Below, piece by piece: positions 15,923-23,080 of a stretch of DNA of 50,106 nt. The position numbers and the translations under genes were made by a program. The notes beneath the pieces are model-generated. The model made no database searches and was not told where the DNA came from. It worked only from the letters and a program-made list of their open reading frames with translations. This DNA comes from CAZXPG01 sp964643145 (GTDB taxonomy: Bacteria; Pseudomonadota; Alphaproteobacteria; Rickettsiales; Arcanibacteraceae), in assembly GCA_964643145.1 (NCBI GenBank), contig CAZXPG010000007.1, positions 1-50,106 on the forward strand, read 5' to 3'. The number at the start of each line of letters is the position of its first letter. The first letter of the stretch is position 1.

Positions 15923-16210
15923 TTACTTATAGAAGTAGGTATAGAGTATACTCTTTATAAAACCCAAACCAAGGAACAATATAATGGGAGATAGGTCAAT
16001 GCCTGCGATAGGGGGGATATAACGCCGTATATGCCACAAGACAGGCTCGGTTAGGCGGCTCAGCACCTCCATCACTCGCCGCACGAAAGGCTGGTAGGGG
16101 TTTACGATATTAAAGGAAACCAACCAGCTAAGGATAATCCAGGCGATAAGCACCCAGTTATAGAGCGTGATAACTGTTGCAATCAAATCAATAAAAGGGT
16201 TGATATTCAT
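15923..16210 (-). CDS. YggT family membrane protein
   Basis: A small inner-membrane protein of about 95 aa with two hydrophobic segments (about 5-30 and 70-90) and the family motif ILSWLVSFNIVNPYQPFVRRVMEVL followed by TEPVLWHIRRYIPP. Members are linked to envelope integrity or cell division, without a defined reaction. It is unusually placed between phoB and pstC, on the same strand and only 20 bp from pstC. ATG 16210 is the simplest start; a TTG three codons earlier is possible. Confidence 0.88.
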   Translation of the reverse strand: MNINPFIDLIATVITLYNWVLIAWIILSWLVSFNIVNPYQPFVRRVMEVLSRLTEPVLWHIRRYIPPIAGIDLSPIILFLGLGFIKSILYTYFYK

Positions 16211-16329
16211 TCTTCCCAACCTATCGCAAAAATATTTTCATCTTGACGATGGTTGTATCCTGAAAAGGCGGCAACGACAAGCAAAAATTTTCGACAATTC
16301 CTGTTAAATAATAACACCCTTTATTTCAC

Positions 16330-17040
16330 CTAACCGCCCGAGGATTTTTGCAGGCAATACCCCGCAGAACGGACTGTCCAGATAAATGTTGCATCACTAT
16401 CCCCTACCTTCAACGCACTCCGCAAACGGTTAATATGCACATCCACCGTCCTGGCTTCAATATCACTATCATATCCCCATACCTGCGCCAGAATAGTTTC
16501 GCGTGAGAAAATACGTTTTGGATATTCCATCAGGCATTGCAGAATACGAAATTCCGTGGGCCCAAGATGCACTTCCTTGTTGTTACGCGTAACCTTATAG
16601 GAGGTAAGATCCATCACCACATCACCAAACTCCAAGGTTTTCTCACTGAATGCAGGCCGCATCCGCCGTAGGATAGCTTTAATGCGTGAGACAAGTTCAT
16701 TAGGAGAAAAGGGCTTCACAATATAATCATCCGCACCATTATCAAGCCCGGTGATCTTATCTTTTTCTTCCCCCTTGGCCGTCAACATCAATACAGGTGT
16801 CGACTCTATACCTTCGCTAGCCCGTATCTTCTGGCAGATTTGCACTCCACTCATACCTGGTAGCATCCAATCAAGCAAAATGACATCTGGCCTAATCTCC
16901 CTTGCCATCAACAGGGCTTCCTCACCATCATAGGCGACATACACAACAAAATTATTACGCTCTAAGTTATACCGAAGCATAGTGATAATAGCTTCTTCAT
17001 CTTCTACGATAAGTACGGAAGGCGTCAAGTGATTCATCAT
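16330..17040 (-). CDS. phoB: Phosphate regulon response regulator PhoB
   Basis: An OmpR-type transcription factor for phosphate starvation. The 236-aa protein has a receiver domain (acidic pocket Glu13/Asp14, phosphoacceptor Asp57 in LLDWMLPG, Lys in IVKPFS) and a winged-helix domain (about 135-230) with RTVDVHINRLRSAL and VRSAGYCL. MLPGMSGVQICQKIR and the adjacent pst genes favour PhoB over other OmpR-family members. A near-consensus promoter lies upstream at 17080-17108. The sensor gene phoR is not in the window. Confidence 0.92.
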   Translation of the reverse strand: MMNHLTPSVLIVEDEEAIITMLRYNLERNNFVVYVAYDGEEALLMAREIRPDVILLDWMLPGMSGVQICQKIRASEGIESTPVLMLTAKGEEKDKITGLDNGADDYIVKPFSPNELVSRIKAILRRMRPAFSEKTLEFGDVVMDLTSYKVTRNNKEVHLGPTEFRILQCLMEYPKRIFSRETILAQVWGYDSDIEARTVDVHINRLRSALKVGDSDATFIWTVRSAGYCLQKSSGG

Positions 17041-17079
17041 AATTAAAGCTACCGAAAGTTATGCACAATTACCCTCGTC

Positions 17080-17108
17080 ACTATAACCGTTATTATGCCA
17101 GAGGTCAA
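17080..17108 (-). promoter_or_regulatory. Sigma-70-type promoter for phoB
   Basis: On the minus strand TTGACC and TATAGT are separated by exactly 17 nt, a near-consensus housekeeping promoter about 40 nt before the phoB ATG. I see no clear direct-repeat Pho box (CTGTCAT pairs) over it, so strong PhoB autoregulation is not obvious. Confidence 0.65.
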
Positions 17109-17184
17109 CAACTGTACGTAGTTTTTTATCCTCATATTGCCAGCCCTACGCACCTGATCAGGAAGAGTCCCCATGCTTTTTTGG

Positions 17185-17213
17185 TTGACAGGCTACAGGG
17201 TTTATTGTATGCG
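17185..17213 (+). promoter_or_regulatory. Candidate promoter for the TIGR03118-type gene
   Basis: A perfect -35 box TTGACA (17185-17190) is followed after 17 nt by TATGCG, a poor -10 match. The rest of the 244-bp divergent gap shows no other element apart from the phoB promoter. Confidence 0.35.
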
Positions 17214-17284
17214 TCGTTAATTATATTAATAATCATTTGCAAACGTAAACCCAAATCCATCACAGCTATTATAAAGGAGAAGCT

Positions 17285-18523
17285 ATGTCATTCCGCCGTT
17301 TTATTCTGAGTACCACCCTTATTGCTGCCGTTACCTCCCCCGCTTTTGCCGCCGAACACACCCAGGAAAACAGCTACGATATAACTAAATTCGTTGCCAA
17401 CAAGGCCTCCTATGGCGCCGAGCGTGTGGATGATAAGCTGGTGAATGCCTGGGGCATTGCCAACCGTCCAGCAGGGGCGGGCGGGCATTTCTGGGTGACT
17501 GCGAAAGACCATACATTCCAATATATGGGCGATGTTCATCAATCGAACGATCCGGCACTCCGTACCATGCAGCCTGATGAAAAACTGGCTCGTATCAAAC
17601 TCCCTGTAGGTGGTGAAGATAATATGGCGACGGGTGTAGTTTTCTTAGATAGCAAGGATAGTTTTGTAATCACCCAAAAGGTTGAAGGTGCCGACGCTAT
17701 TACCGCACCAGCTAAGTTCATGTTTGCCAGCGATGGTGGCATTATTTCCGCCTGGACAGAACGGAAAAAAGAAGATGGCACCTTTGAGCGTTCCATGGAA
17801 GCACTACCCGTCATTAACCAGTCGAGCGAAGGTGCCCAGTTCTTTGGTTTAGCAACGAATGCGGCCTATAACCGCCTTTATGCTGCTGATTTTGGCGTAA
17901 AGCCTGGCATTAAGGTGTTTAATGGCAAGTTTGAGCCAGAAGCAGTGACCTTCGATATGCCCTTTGACGAAAATAACAATGGTGACGTAGACCCGGGCGA
18001 ATATGCACCTTTCAACGTGCAGGCACTACGCACCCCAGCAGGTGAGAACCATATTTTTGTCACCTACGCTAAAACACAGACCTGCCCAGAGGAAGAAATC
18101 AGCAAAGGCACCTGTAAGAAAGGCGAGTTGTTTGTGGGTGAAGAAGACACCTCCGCCCCTGGTCAGGGCCGTTTAGCTGAATTTACGGAAGAGGGCAAGC
18201 TGGTAACGGTCTGGAACGATGGCGGCAAGCTTAGTGCTCCCTGGGGCTTGGCCTATGCACCTGCTGATTTTGGCGCACTCTCTGGCACACTGCTGGTTGG
18301 CAATTTTGGTGATGGACTAATTGCTGCCTATGATGCAAAAACCCACGCATTTGTTGATTTTATGCATGATGCAAAAGGGAAACCAATAAAAATCGACAAA
18401 CTCTGGGGGTTACTATTTGGTAATGGCGCCAGCCTTGGTGATAGCAATGCCCTCTATTTTGCAGCAGGCCCCGATGATGAAAAAGATGGCCTGTTTGGTA
18501 GTCTGCGGGTAAGCAAAAAATAA
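17285..18523 (+). CDS. Secreted TIGR03118-type beta-propeller-like protein
   Basis: The 412-aa protein has a Sec signal peptide (MSFRRFILSTTLIAAVTSPAFA, cleavage near 22-23). The body matches the pattern of the TIGR03118 family of uncharacterised exported proteins: VNAWGIANRPAG, FMFASDGGIISAW, YNRLYAADFG, YAPFNVQAL, APWGLAYAPADFGALSGTLLVGNFGDG and LWGLLFGNG. These read as repeated blades of a propeller. Residues 228-239 (DENNNGDVDPGE) look like an EF-hand-type calcium loop. A good AAGGAG precedes the start. Biochemical role unknown. It is transcribed away from phoB, which may hint at phosphate-linked expression but does not prove it. A terminator follows. Confidence 0.8.
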   Translation: MSFRRFILSTTLIAAVTSPAFAAEHTQENSYDITKFVANKASYGAERVDDKLVNAWGIANRPAGAGGHFWVTAKDHTFQYMGDVHQSNDPALRTMQPDEKLARIKLPVGGEDNMATGVVFLDSKDSFVITQKVEGADAITAPAKFMFASDGGIISAWTERKKEDGTFERSMEALPVINQSSEGAQFFGLATNAAYNRLYAADFGVKPGIKVFNGKFEPEAVTFDMPFDENNNGDVDPGEYAPFNVQALRTPAGENHIFVTYAKTQTCPEEEISKGTCKKGELFVGEEDTSAPGQGRLAEFTEEGKLVTVWNDGGKLSAPWGLAYAPADFGALSGTLLVGNFGDGLIAAYDAKTHAFVDFMHDAKGKPIKIDKLWGLLFGNGASLGDSNALYFAAGPDDEKDGLFGSLRVSKK

Positions 18524-18555
18524 CCGTTGTCCTTTTTAACGATTGGTGTACGATG

Positions 18556-18588
18556 CCCCTTCTCCCCCCAAGAGAAGGGGTATTTTGT
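18556..18588 (+). terminator. Rho-independent terminator after the TIGR03118-type gene
   Basis: CCCCTTCTC (18556-18564) pairs with GAGAAGGGG (18572-18580), followed by TATTTTGT. It lies 32 bp after the stop codon and 21 bp before lysA. Confidence 0.75.
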
Positions 18589-18608
18589 ATTAGATTCATG
18601 CGGTATTT

Positions 18609-19871
18609 ATGGACCATTTTCATTTTCTTTCCGGCAACCTTCATGCAGAAGAGGTTCCCATCTCTGCCATTGCAAACGCGGTAAAAACACCGTTCTACTG
18701 CTATTCCTCTGCCACCCTCACCCGCCATTACAACGTGTTTGCTGAAGCATTTTCCGGTGTTAAGGCAACCATTTGTTTTGCGGTAAAAGCCAATTCCAAT
18801 CTAGCTGTACTTAAACTACTGGCAGAGTTAGGCGCAGGGGCGGATTGCGTATCGGAAGGAGAAATACGGCGCGCACTGGCAAGCGGGGTGCCAGCCAGTA
18901 AAATCGTGTTCTCCGGTGTTGGCAAAACCCGGGACGAAATGAAATTTGCACTGCAAGCAGGCATTTTCCAGTTTAATGTGGAATCAGAACCCGAGTTACT
19001 GGCTCTGAGTGAAACAGCCCATTCTTTAGGCGTAACAGCCCCTATCGCTATCCGCATTAACCCGGATGTGGATGGCAATACCCATCATAAAATCACGACT
19101 GGCAAGAAAGAAAATAAATTTGGTATCGATTGGGAGCAGGCAAGTGCTATTTATACCACGGCAGCATCGCTTCCCGCTATTGCCGTCAAAGGTATTTCTA
19201 CCCATATAGGTTCACAATTGCTTGAACTTATGCCGTTTGAACAGGCATTTAAACGTGTTGATATGTTAGTGCAGCAGCTTCGGGCAGAAGGCCATGATAT
19301 TAGCCGTCTTGATTTAGGCGGCGGGCTTGGCATTCCCTACCTAAATGAAACGCCCCCCTCCCCCGCCCATTATGCTGAAATGGCTATTGCCGCCACCAAA
19401 CATCTTGGCTGCGAACTGATTTTTGAGCCAGGGCGCTTGATTGCCGGCAATGCCGGTATTTTGGTGACGGAAGTTATTTATGTTAAACGCAGCAACAGCC
19501 GCAATTTCGTGATTGTTGATGCCGCAATGAACGACCTGATCCGCCCTAGTTTCTATGATGCCTATCACGAAATTGTGCCTGTGATAGAACCTGCTGCAAA
19601 CACCCCCTCAGAACTAATGGATATTGTCGGCCCAGTCTGTGAAACAGGTGATATTTTTGCTAAACAACGGCTGCTTGCCAGCACCAAAGCAGGCGATCTG
19701 CTGGCCTTCCGTTCGGCTGGCGCTTATGGCGCGGTGATGGCCTCCACTTATAACTCACGGTTACTGGTACCAGAAGTCATGGTGCGCGGTGATGCATGGC
19801 GCGTGATCCGGGCGCGGCCTAGCTATGAGGATTTGCTGGGATTGGATAGTATACCCGACTGGGGAAATTAA
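18609..19871 (+). CDS. lysA: Diaminopimelate decarboxylase
   Basis: A PLP enzyme making L-lysine from meso-diaminopimelate, the last step of lysine synthesis; dapA of the same pathway is at 46702. The 420-aa protein has the PLP lysine in FAVKANSN (Lys60), HIGSQL, LDLGGGLGIPY (phosphate-binding glycines), EPGRLIAGNAG and the substrate motif GPVCETGDIFA. The ribosome-binding site is weak. Its stop overlaps the stop of the convergent gene at 19868 by 4 bp, leaving no room for an intergenic terminator. Confidence 0.97.
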   Translation: MDHFHFLSGNLHAEEVPISAIANAVKTPFYCYSSATLTRHYNVFAEAFSGVKATICFAVKANSNLAVLKLLAELGAGADCVSEGEIRRALASGVPASKIVFSGVGKTRDEMKFALQAGIFQFNVESEPELLALSETAHSLGVTAPIAIRINPDVDGNTHHKITTGKKENKFGIDWEQASAIYTTAASLPAIAVKGISTHIGSQLLELMPFEQAFKRVDMLVQQLRAEGHDISRLDLGGGLGIPYLNETPPSPAHYAEMAIAATKHLGCELIFEPGRLIAGNAGILVTEVIYVKRSNSRNFVIVDAAMNDLIRPSFYDAYHEIVPVIEPAANTPSELMDIVGPVCETGDIFAKQRLLASTKAGDLLAFRSAGAYGAVMASTYNSRLLVPEVMVRGDAWRVIRARPSYEDLLGLDSIPDWGN

Positions 19872-20191
19872 GCTTTTTCTTCTTCCACAAAGTCAATCAG
19901 CGTGCTCATGATGGCACGCTTGATTGCCAGTGTATCGGCAGGGTCAATCCTATAGTGCTCGCCCAGTGTCTGGTAGTCTTCACTAGATAGTGATACTGTC
20001 AAGCGTGGGCGTTTGGGAGGGGAATAGGAGAGGCCGATAATTTTCCGTATCTGGTCAGAAGGCGTAAGGCCACTAAGCAGTGCCATTTCACGGATGGCAA
20101 GTGCCACGCGCTGCTCCATTTCAAAGGCCACCTGTACAGCCTTAATGGTTTTGGCTGACGATTCCCAATCGGTGCGTTTGCTATCTGCCAT
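19868..20191 (-). CDS. Small unrecognised protein of the PspA cluster
   Basis: I do not recognise this 107-aa protein. It is soluble, mostly helical in character, with no signal or membrane segment. Residues about 59-75 (RPRLTVSLSSEDYQTLGEHY) have a beta strand followed by helix and then a second helical stretch (ALAIKRAIMSTLIDFV-like), weakly reminiscent of ribbon-helix-helix proteins. Its ATG shares one base with the stop of the DUF2491 gene (TAATG), so it is translationally coupled to it and probably acts with it. Confidence 0.75.
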   Translation of the reverse strand: MADSKRTDWESSAKTIKAVQVAFEMEQRVALAIREMALLSGLTPSDQIRKIIGLSYSPPKRPRLTVSLSSEDYQTLGEHYRIDPADTLAIKRAIMSTLIDFVEEEKA

Positions 20192-20844
20192 TAGTATTTC
20201 CCCGGCCAGAGTGATTCAATAACCGAAAGCGGCAGATAAAGGGCAATATAGACATCACTTTCCCCTTCATCATACACTTCAATTTCCACCCCAAATGCCT
20301 CGGTTTTATCCATTAAAAGATAATAATCAAACCCTTGTGATTCATCTTCATAGCGGGGCAACACGCGGTTGCGGTAATCACCGGAATGCCGGTAGCCCTT
20401 ACGACAATCAATCGCTTTATGATAGCTTTCCGCCAGCCAGCCTTCAAGCTGTTCGATAGAAGCAGTGACAGTCTTTAATTCTTCACCATAGCCTTCGTCA
20501 AGAATCGTAGAGAAAGCCTCAAGGCTGAATAGCTTATCAACAATAGCACGGTTTATTTTCTGACGTATAGCAAGATAGCGTTCTTCCCCATTAATACACT
20601 CAGTAAGATAGAGCGGATGCCTATTCTCGCCCTGTATGGTAAAAACTGTGAAACGCCCTTGCTTGAAATCAAGCGTATCTATCCCCATCACCTGGAAGCT
20701 TTTGCCACTGAGCGATTCTTGCGGCAGAAAGCGGAATGTTATAATATCACCTTGCTGCAAATCATCAGGGGTTTCAAGCTGACGCACAGGTGGGGTGCTC
20801 GCCACCATATCTGAAAGCTTTTTCTTAATAAAGTCTACTATCAT
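20191..20844 (-). CDS. DUF2491 family protein (YjfK-like)
   Basis: A soluble protein of about 217 aa. ATG 20844 (MIVDFIKKKL) is preceded by GGGGA and gives the family-like N-terminus; an upstream reading would cross a hairpin. Features typical of the family are FRFLPQESLSGKSFQVMGIDTLDF, HPLYLTECINGEERYLAI and SQGFDYYLLMDKTEAFGVEIEVYDEGESDVYIALYLPL-type segments near the C-terminus. In enterobacteria the relative YjfK lies beside YjfJ (PspA family) and YjfI, the same company as here. Molecular role unknown. Confidence 0.75.
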   Translation of the reverse strand: MIVDFIKKKLSDMVASTPPVRQLETPDDLQQGDIITFRFLPQESLSGKSFQVMGIDTLDFKQGRFTVFTIQGENRHPLYLTECINGEERYLAIRQKINRAIVDKLFSLEAFSTILDEGYGEELKTVTASIEQLEGWLAESYHKAIDCRKGYRHSGDYRNRVLPRYEDESQGFDYYLLMDKTEAFGVEIEVYDEGESDVYIALYLPLSVIESLWPGKY

Positions 20845-20863
20845 ATTGTTATCCCCATAAAAG

Positions 20864-20901
20864 CCCCACTCTCTTTCCAGGGGAAAAGAAAGAAAGTGGG
20901 G
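20864..20901 (-). promoter_or_regulatory. Hairpin in the pspA-DUF2491 gap
   Basis: Arms 20864-20877 and 20888-20901 pair over 14 positions with one mismatch (CCCCACT...AGTGGGG ends). On the transcribed strand it is followed by CTTTTA. It may reduce read-through from the PspA gene into the downstream two genes or stabilise the upstream mRNA. Confidence 0.5.
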
Positions 20902-20913
20902 AACAAACAACCG

Positions 20914-21615
20914 TCAGCTTGCGCCTCCTTGTTGTTTTTCTTTTAGCCGAGCCAGAATATCACTGGCGGCATTGTGTGTATCACCGATGCCTGCTGCCCG
21001 CAGTTTCTCTTCCAGGTTCTGCCCCGATAACTCGGCTTGCAGCGTTTCCCCTGCTTTTAAACGGTCTTCGGTATCCTGCTGGCGTTTTTGGATACGATCA
21101 AGTGATTCCTTAGCACTGATCAAACGAGAATTGCTGCTGGCATAATTATCGGTAATCGCTGCTGTAGCTTTCTGCACACTTTCGGTGGTTTTCACCATAA
21201 TAAGCTGCCGGTTCATTTCAGCTAGTGCATTGCCGGTTTTCTTGATCATTTCTTTCAGCCGCTTCCCATGTTCAGCAAAACGCACTTTTGCCTGCTTCTG
21301 CACTTCCAACTCGCTGCTAAGATCAGCTATCTTGGTTGATACTTCAAGTGCTAAAGCTTCATCACCTTTTGCAAGTGCCTGCATAGCATAGGCTTCATGC
21401 TTAGCAACTTCTTGCCCTAAACGCTCCACCTCACGGCCTGCCTGCATTTCTTTGGCGAGCACGTCGGTTAAGTCACGCTTGGCTTGGTTGAGCTTGGCTT
21501 CGGCATCCTTAATTTCCTGCTCGAAAATTCGTGTGCCGTTCGCATCAACAATGCCTTCTCCTACTTCCCGCATGCCACCGCGAATTGCCGTTACAATTTT
21601 TTCAAGAATACTCAT
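20914..21615 (-). CDS. PspA/IM30 family protein (YjfJ-like)
   Basis: A bacterial relative of ESCRT-III that coats and repairs inner membranes. The 233-aa protein begins with an amphipathic helix (MSILEKIVTAIRGGMREVGE) and continues as long coiled-coil helices rich in Ala, Glu, Lys and Gln, including EQEIKDAEAKLNQAKRDL, the standard family layout. AGAGG precedes the second of two adjacent ATGs, so 21615 is preferred. Flanking DUF2170 and DUF2491 genes place it in the YjfJ branch, not the sigma-54-controlled PspA of the pspABCDE operon. Confidence 0.9.
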   Translation of the reverse strand: MSILEKIVTAIRGGMREVGEGIVDANGTRIFEQEIKDAEAKLNQAKRDLTDVLAKEMQAGREVERLGQEVAKHEAYAMQALAKGDEALALEVSTKIADLSSELEVQKQAKVRFAEHGKRLKEMIKKTGNALAEMNRQLIMVKTTESVQKATAAITDNYASSNSRLISAKESLDRIQKRQQDTEDRLKAGETLQAELSGQNLEEKLRAAGIGDTHNAASDILARLKEKQQGGAS

Positions 21616-21636
21616 CATAGCCTCTCTACCAGTGTG

Positions 21637-22053
21637 TTACTTCAAAAATTCTGCCATTTCCGTAATAACAGCAATGGCGTTGTTATTTAATATTTCCAAC
21701 TCATGTAATACTTCTTCCGTCTGCGCACGGATAGAAAGTGCTCCAAAAATCACATAGCTATCCCCTATTTTTGCGAAGGCAGAAAGTGGCATGGGAATGT
21801 TCATAAACAACATCTGTTCCAACATGGATGCCTTGCGCTCCGGTTTCACCTCATCTTCCTTCCATAAATACGAGATACACAGAATTTGTGAATCTGCTAC
21901 CGAAAGAAAAATAGGTAGTTCATCCGAATCTTCAATAGTGATCTTGAGCACCTCCACCTCGCCCGGAATAGGCTGCACCTCAAAATGAGGATATACTTCA
22001 GGTTTTGCTCCCAAGATACTGAGTTCACGCGCTAATGTTTGTATAGTAGTCAC
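21637..22053 (-). CDS. DUF2170 family protein (YjfI-like)
   Basis: A small soluble protein of 138 aa with a GTG start and AGGGGA about 8 nt upstream. Recognisable elements are LPIFLSVADSQILCISYLW, LNNNAIAVITEMAEFLK at the C-terminus and the hydrophobic core FMNIPMPLSAFAKIGDSYVIFGALS. In enterobacteria YjfI accompanies the PspA homologue YjfJ, as here (21 bp apart). Mechanism unknown; a chaperone or adaptor role for the PspA protein is a reasonable inference. A TATAAT box lies 19 bp before the start. Confidence 0.8.
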   Translation of the reverse strand: MTTIQTLARELSILGAKPEVYPHFEVQPIPGEVEVLKITIEDSDELPIFLSVADSQILCISYLWKEDEVKPERKASMLEQMLFMNIPMPLSAFAKIGDSYVIFGALSIRAQTEEVLHELEILNNNAIAVITEMAEFLK

Positions 22054-22071
22054 TTTCTTTCCCCTAAAGTT

Positions 22072-22077
22072 ATTATA
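22072..22077 (-). promoter_or_regulatory. Candidate -10 box of the YjfI-PspA transcript
   Basis: TATAAT on the minus strand lies 19 bp before the GTG start of the DUF2170 gene, preceded by GGG. No good -35 box is found at the usual distance; a perfect palindrome (22096-22110) lies there instead, which suggests an activator-dependent or regulated promoter. Confidence 0.45.
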
Positions 22078-22095
22078 CCCTTACCCTAACATGCA

Positions 22096-22110
22096 TGACA
22101 TAATATGTCA
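22096..22110. promoter_or_regulatory. Candidate operator TGACATAATATGTCA
   Basis: A perfect 15-bp palindrome in the gap between the unrecognised membrane protein gene and the DUF2170 gene, 18 bp from a TATAAT box. A near copy (TGACATTTTATGTTCA, minus strand) lies before the first gene of the cluster at 23038-23053. It could also form part of a hairpin after the upstream gene (22090-22116). Confidence 0.45.
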
Positions 22111-22128
22111 ATCATGTTTCTATCTTTT

Positions 22129-23001
22129 TTATTTTCTACGTCGAAATGAGCCAAATGATGAAGATCGACGACTGCCTCCCCAAACACTCCTACGACTGGA
22201 ACTGCCGCTGCCAACACCATAAGAACTACGCCGTCTTTCTTGGCTTGCACCGTAAGTTTTTTCCTGGCGAACATTGTCATTAGCTGCTTTATAGGATTTT
22301 TGTGGCGCAGCATAGCCACTACCGCCGCCATAACTGCCATAATAATTATCAGAGAACGCGGGTGAGCGCGCCCAGTCTTGGTAATAATACGGCCTGCCAC
22401 CACCTACCAGGTCACGTAGCATAGCAAACGCGCCATACCATTCCCACACGCTCATACCATTATGCTGACGCCACTGGCCATATTGTGGATTACCTACCAG
22501 TTGCTCGGCACCACTCCCCTGATTCCCCCCTGCTGGGTTAATCGCAGGAAGACTGCCGCCGGAAAGGCTGGCGATAACATTAATGTTACCTAGCAAGAAA
22601 TCATTATAATTTCCTGAATTAGCGGCATTTTGGATAGATAACAACTCCCGCATTACCGCATCACTGCTACCATTATCCTCAATCGTGTCACTGGCTTTCT
22701 TCAACCGCTCTTTTAAGGCGGTTACGGCTGGGCCTTTGCTGGTGGCATCCAGAGAGAGCTGATCTGCAAGCGTGGAAAATTCTGGTTTGTTTTTTTTGAG
22801 CTGCTCGGCATAGGCTTTCAAAATCAAGGCATTTTTGATATTATTGCCATCCAAACTCTCTTCAAGGCTGCTTAGTTGTTTTTCGGTTGAAGCAGCAACG
22901 GTTTTTACACGGCTTTCTTCCCGGCTGCCTGTATAGTAAAACACGAACATCGAAAGCAATAATGCCCCGAATAACACCATAGTATTTTGCTGCACGTCCA
23001 T
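22129..23001 (-). CDS. Unrecognised membrane-anchored protein with Gly/Ser/Tyr/Arg-rich tail
   Basis: I do not recognise this 290-aa protein. From ATG 23001 it has one N-terminal membrane helix (about 7-23, MVLFGALLLSMFVFYYTG), a charged helical region (about 25-130), and a low-complexity C-terminus rich in Gly, Ser, Tyr and Arg that ends SSSFGSFRRRK. A WEWYGAF and GGRPYYYQDWARS segment precedes the tail. The layout loosely recalls YjfM (DUF1190), a lipoprotein from the enterobacterial yjf operon, but there is no lipobox and the similarity is in composition only. GAGGG upstream could serve ATG 23001 or a GTG two codons later. It is the first gene of the PspA-type cluster. Confidence 0.7.
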   Translation of the reverse strand: MDVQQNTMVLFGALLLSMFVFYYTGSREESRVKTVAASTEKQLSSLEESLDGNNIKNALILKAYAEQLKKNKPEFSTLADQLSLDATSKGPAVTALKERLKKASDTIEDNGSSDAVMRELLSIQNAANSGNYNDFLLGNINVIASLSGGSLPAINPAGGNQGSGAEQLVGNPQYGQWRQHNGMSVWEWYGAFAMLRDLVGGGRPYYYQDWARSPAFSDNYYGSYGGGSGYAAPQKSYKAANDNVRQEKTYGASQERRRSSYGVGSGSSSRRSVWGGSRRSSSFGSFRRRK

Positions 23002-23037
23002 TCCCTCGATAATACTAGAAAAATTACCCTCCCCATA

Positions 23038-23053
23038 TGAACATAAAATGTCA
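23038..23053 (-). promoter_or_regulatory. Candidate operator, second copy
   Basis: TGACATTTTATGTTCA on the minus strand, an imperfect palindrome matching 22096-22110 apart from the centre and one inserted base. It lies between recG and the first gene of the PspA-type cluster, about 37 bp before that start, with TAGTAT about 20 bp downstream of it. Confidence 0.4.
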
Positions 23054-23080
23054 CGCGCGTCTAGTGTGGATATAAAAGGA

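Noticed and set aside
17061..17309. Short frame in the phoB upstream gap
   Set aside because: It overlaps the phoB promoter and the next start, with no family resemblance or ribosome-binding site.
22054..23080. Sigma-54 promoter for the PspA-type genes
   Set aside because: No GG-N10-GC pattern of the TGGCAC-N5-TTGC type is seen; the TATAAT box and palindrome fit better.
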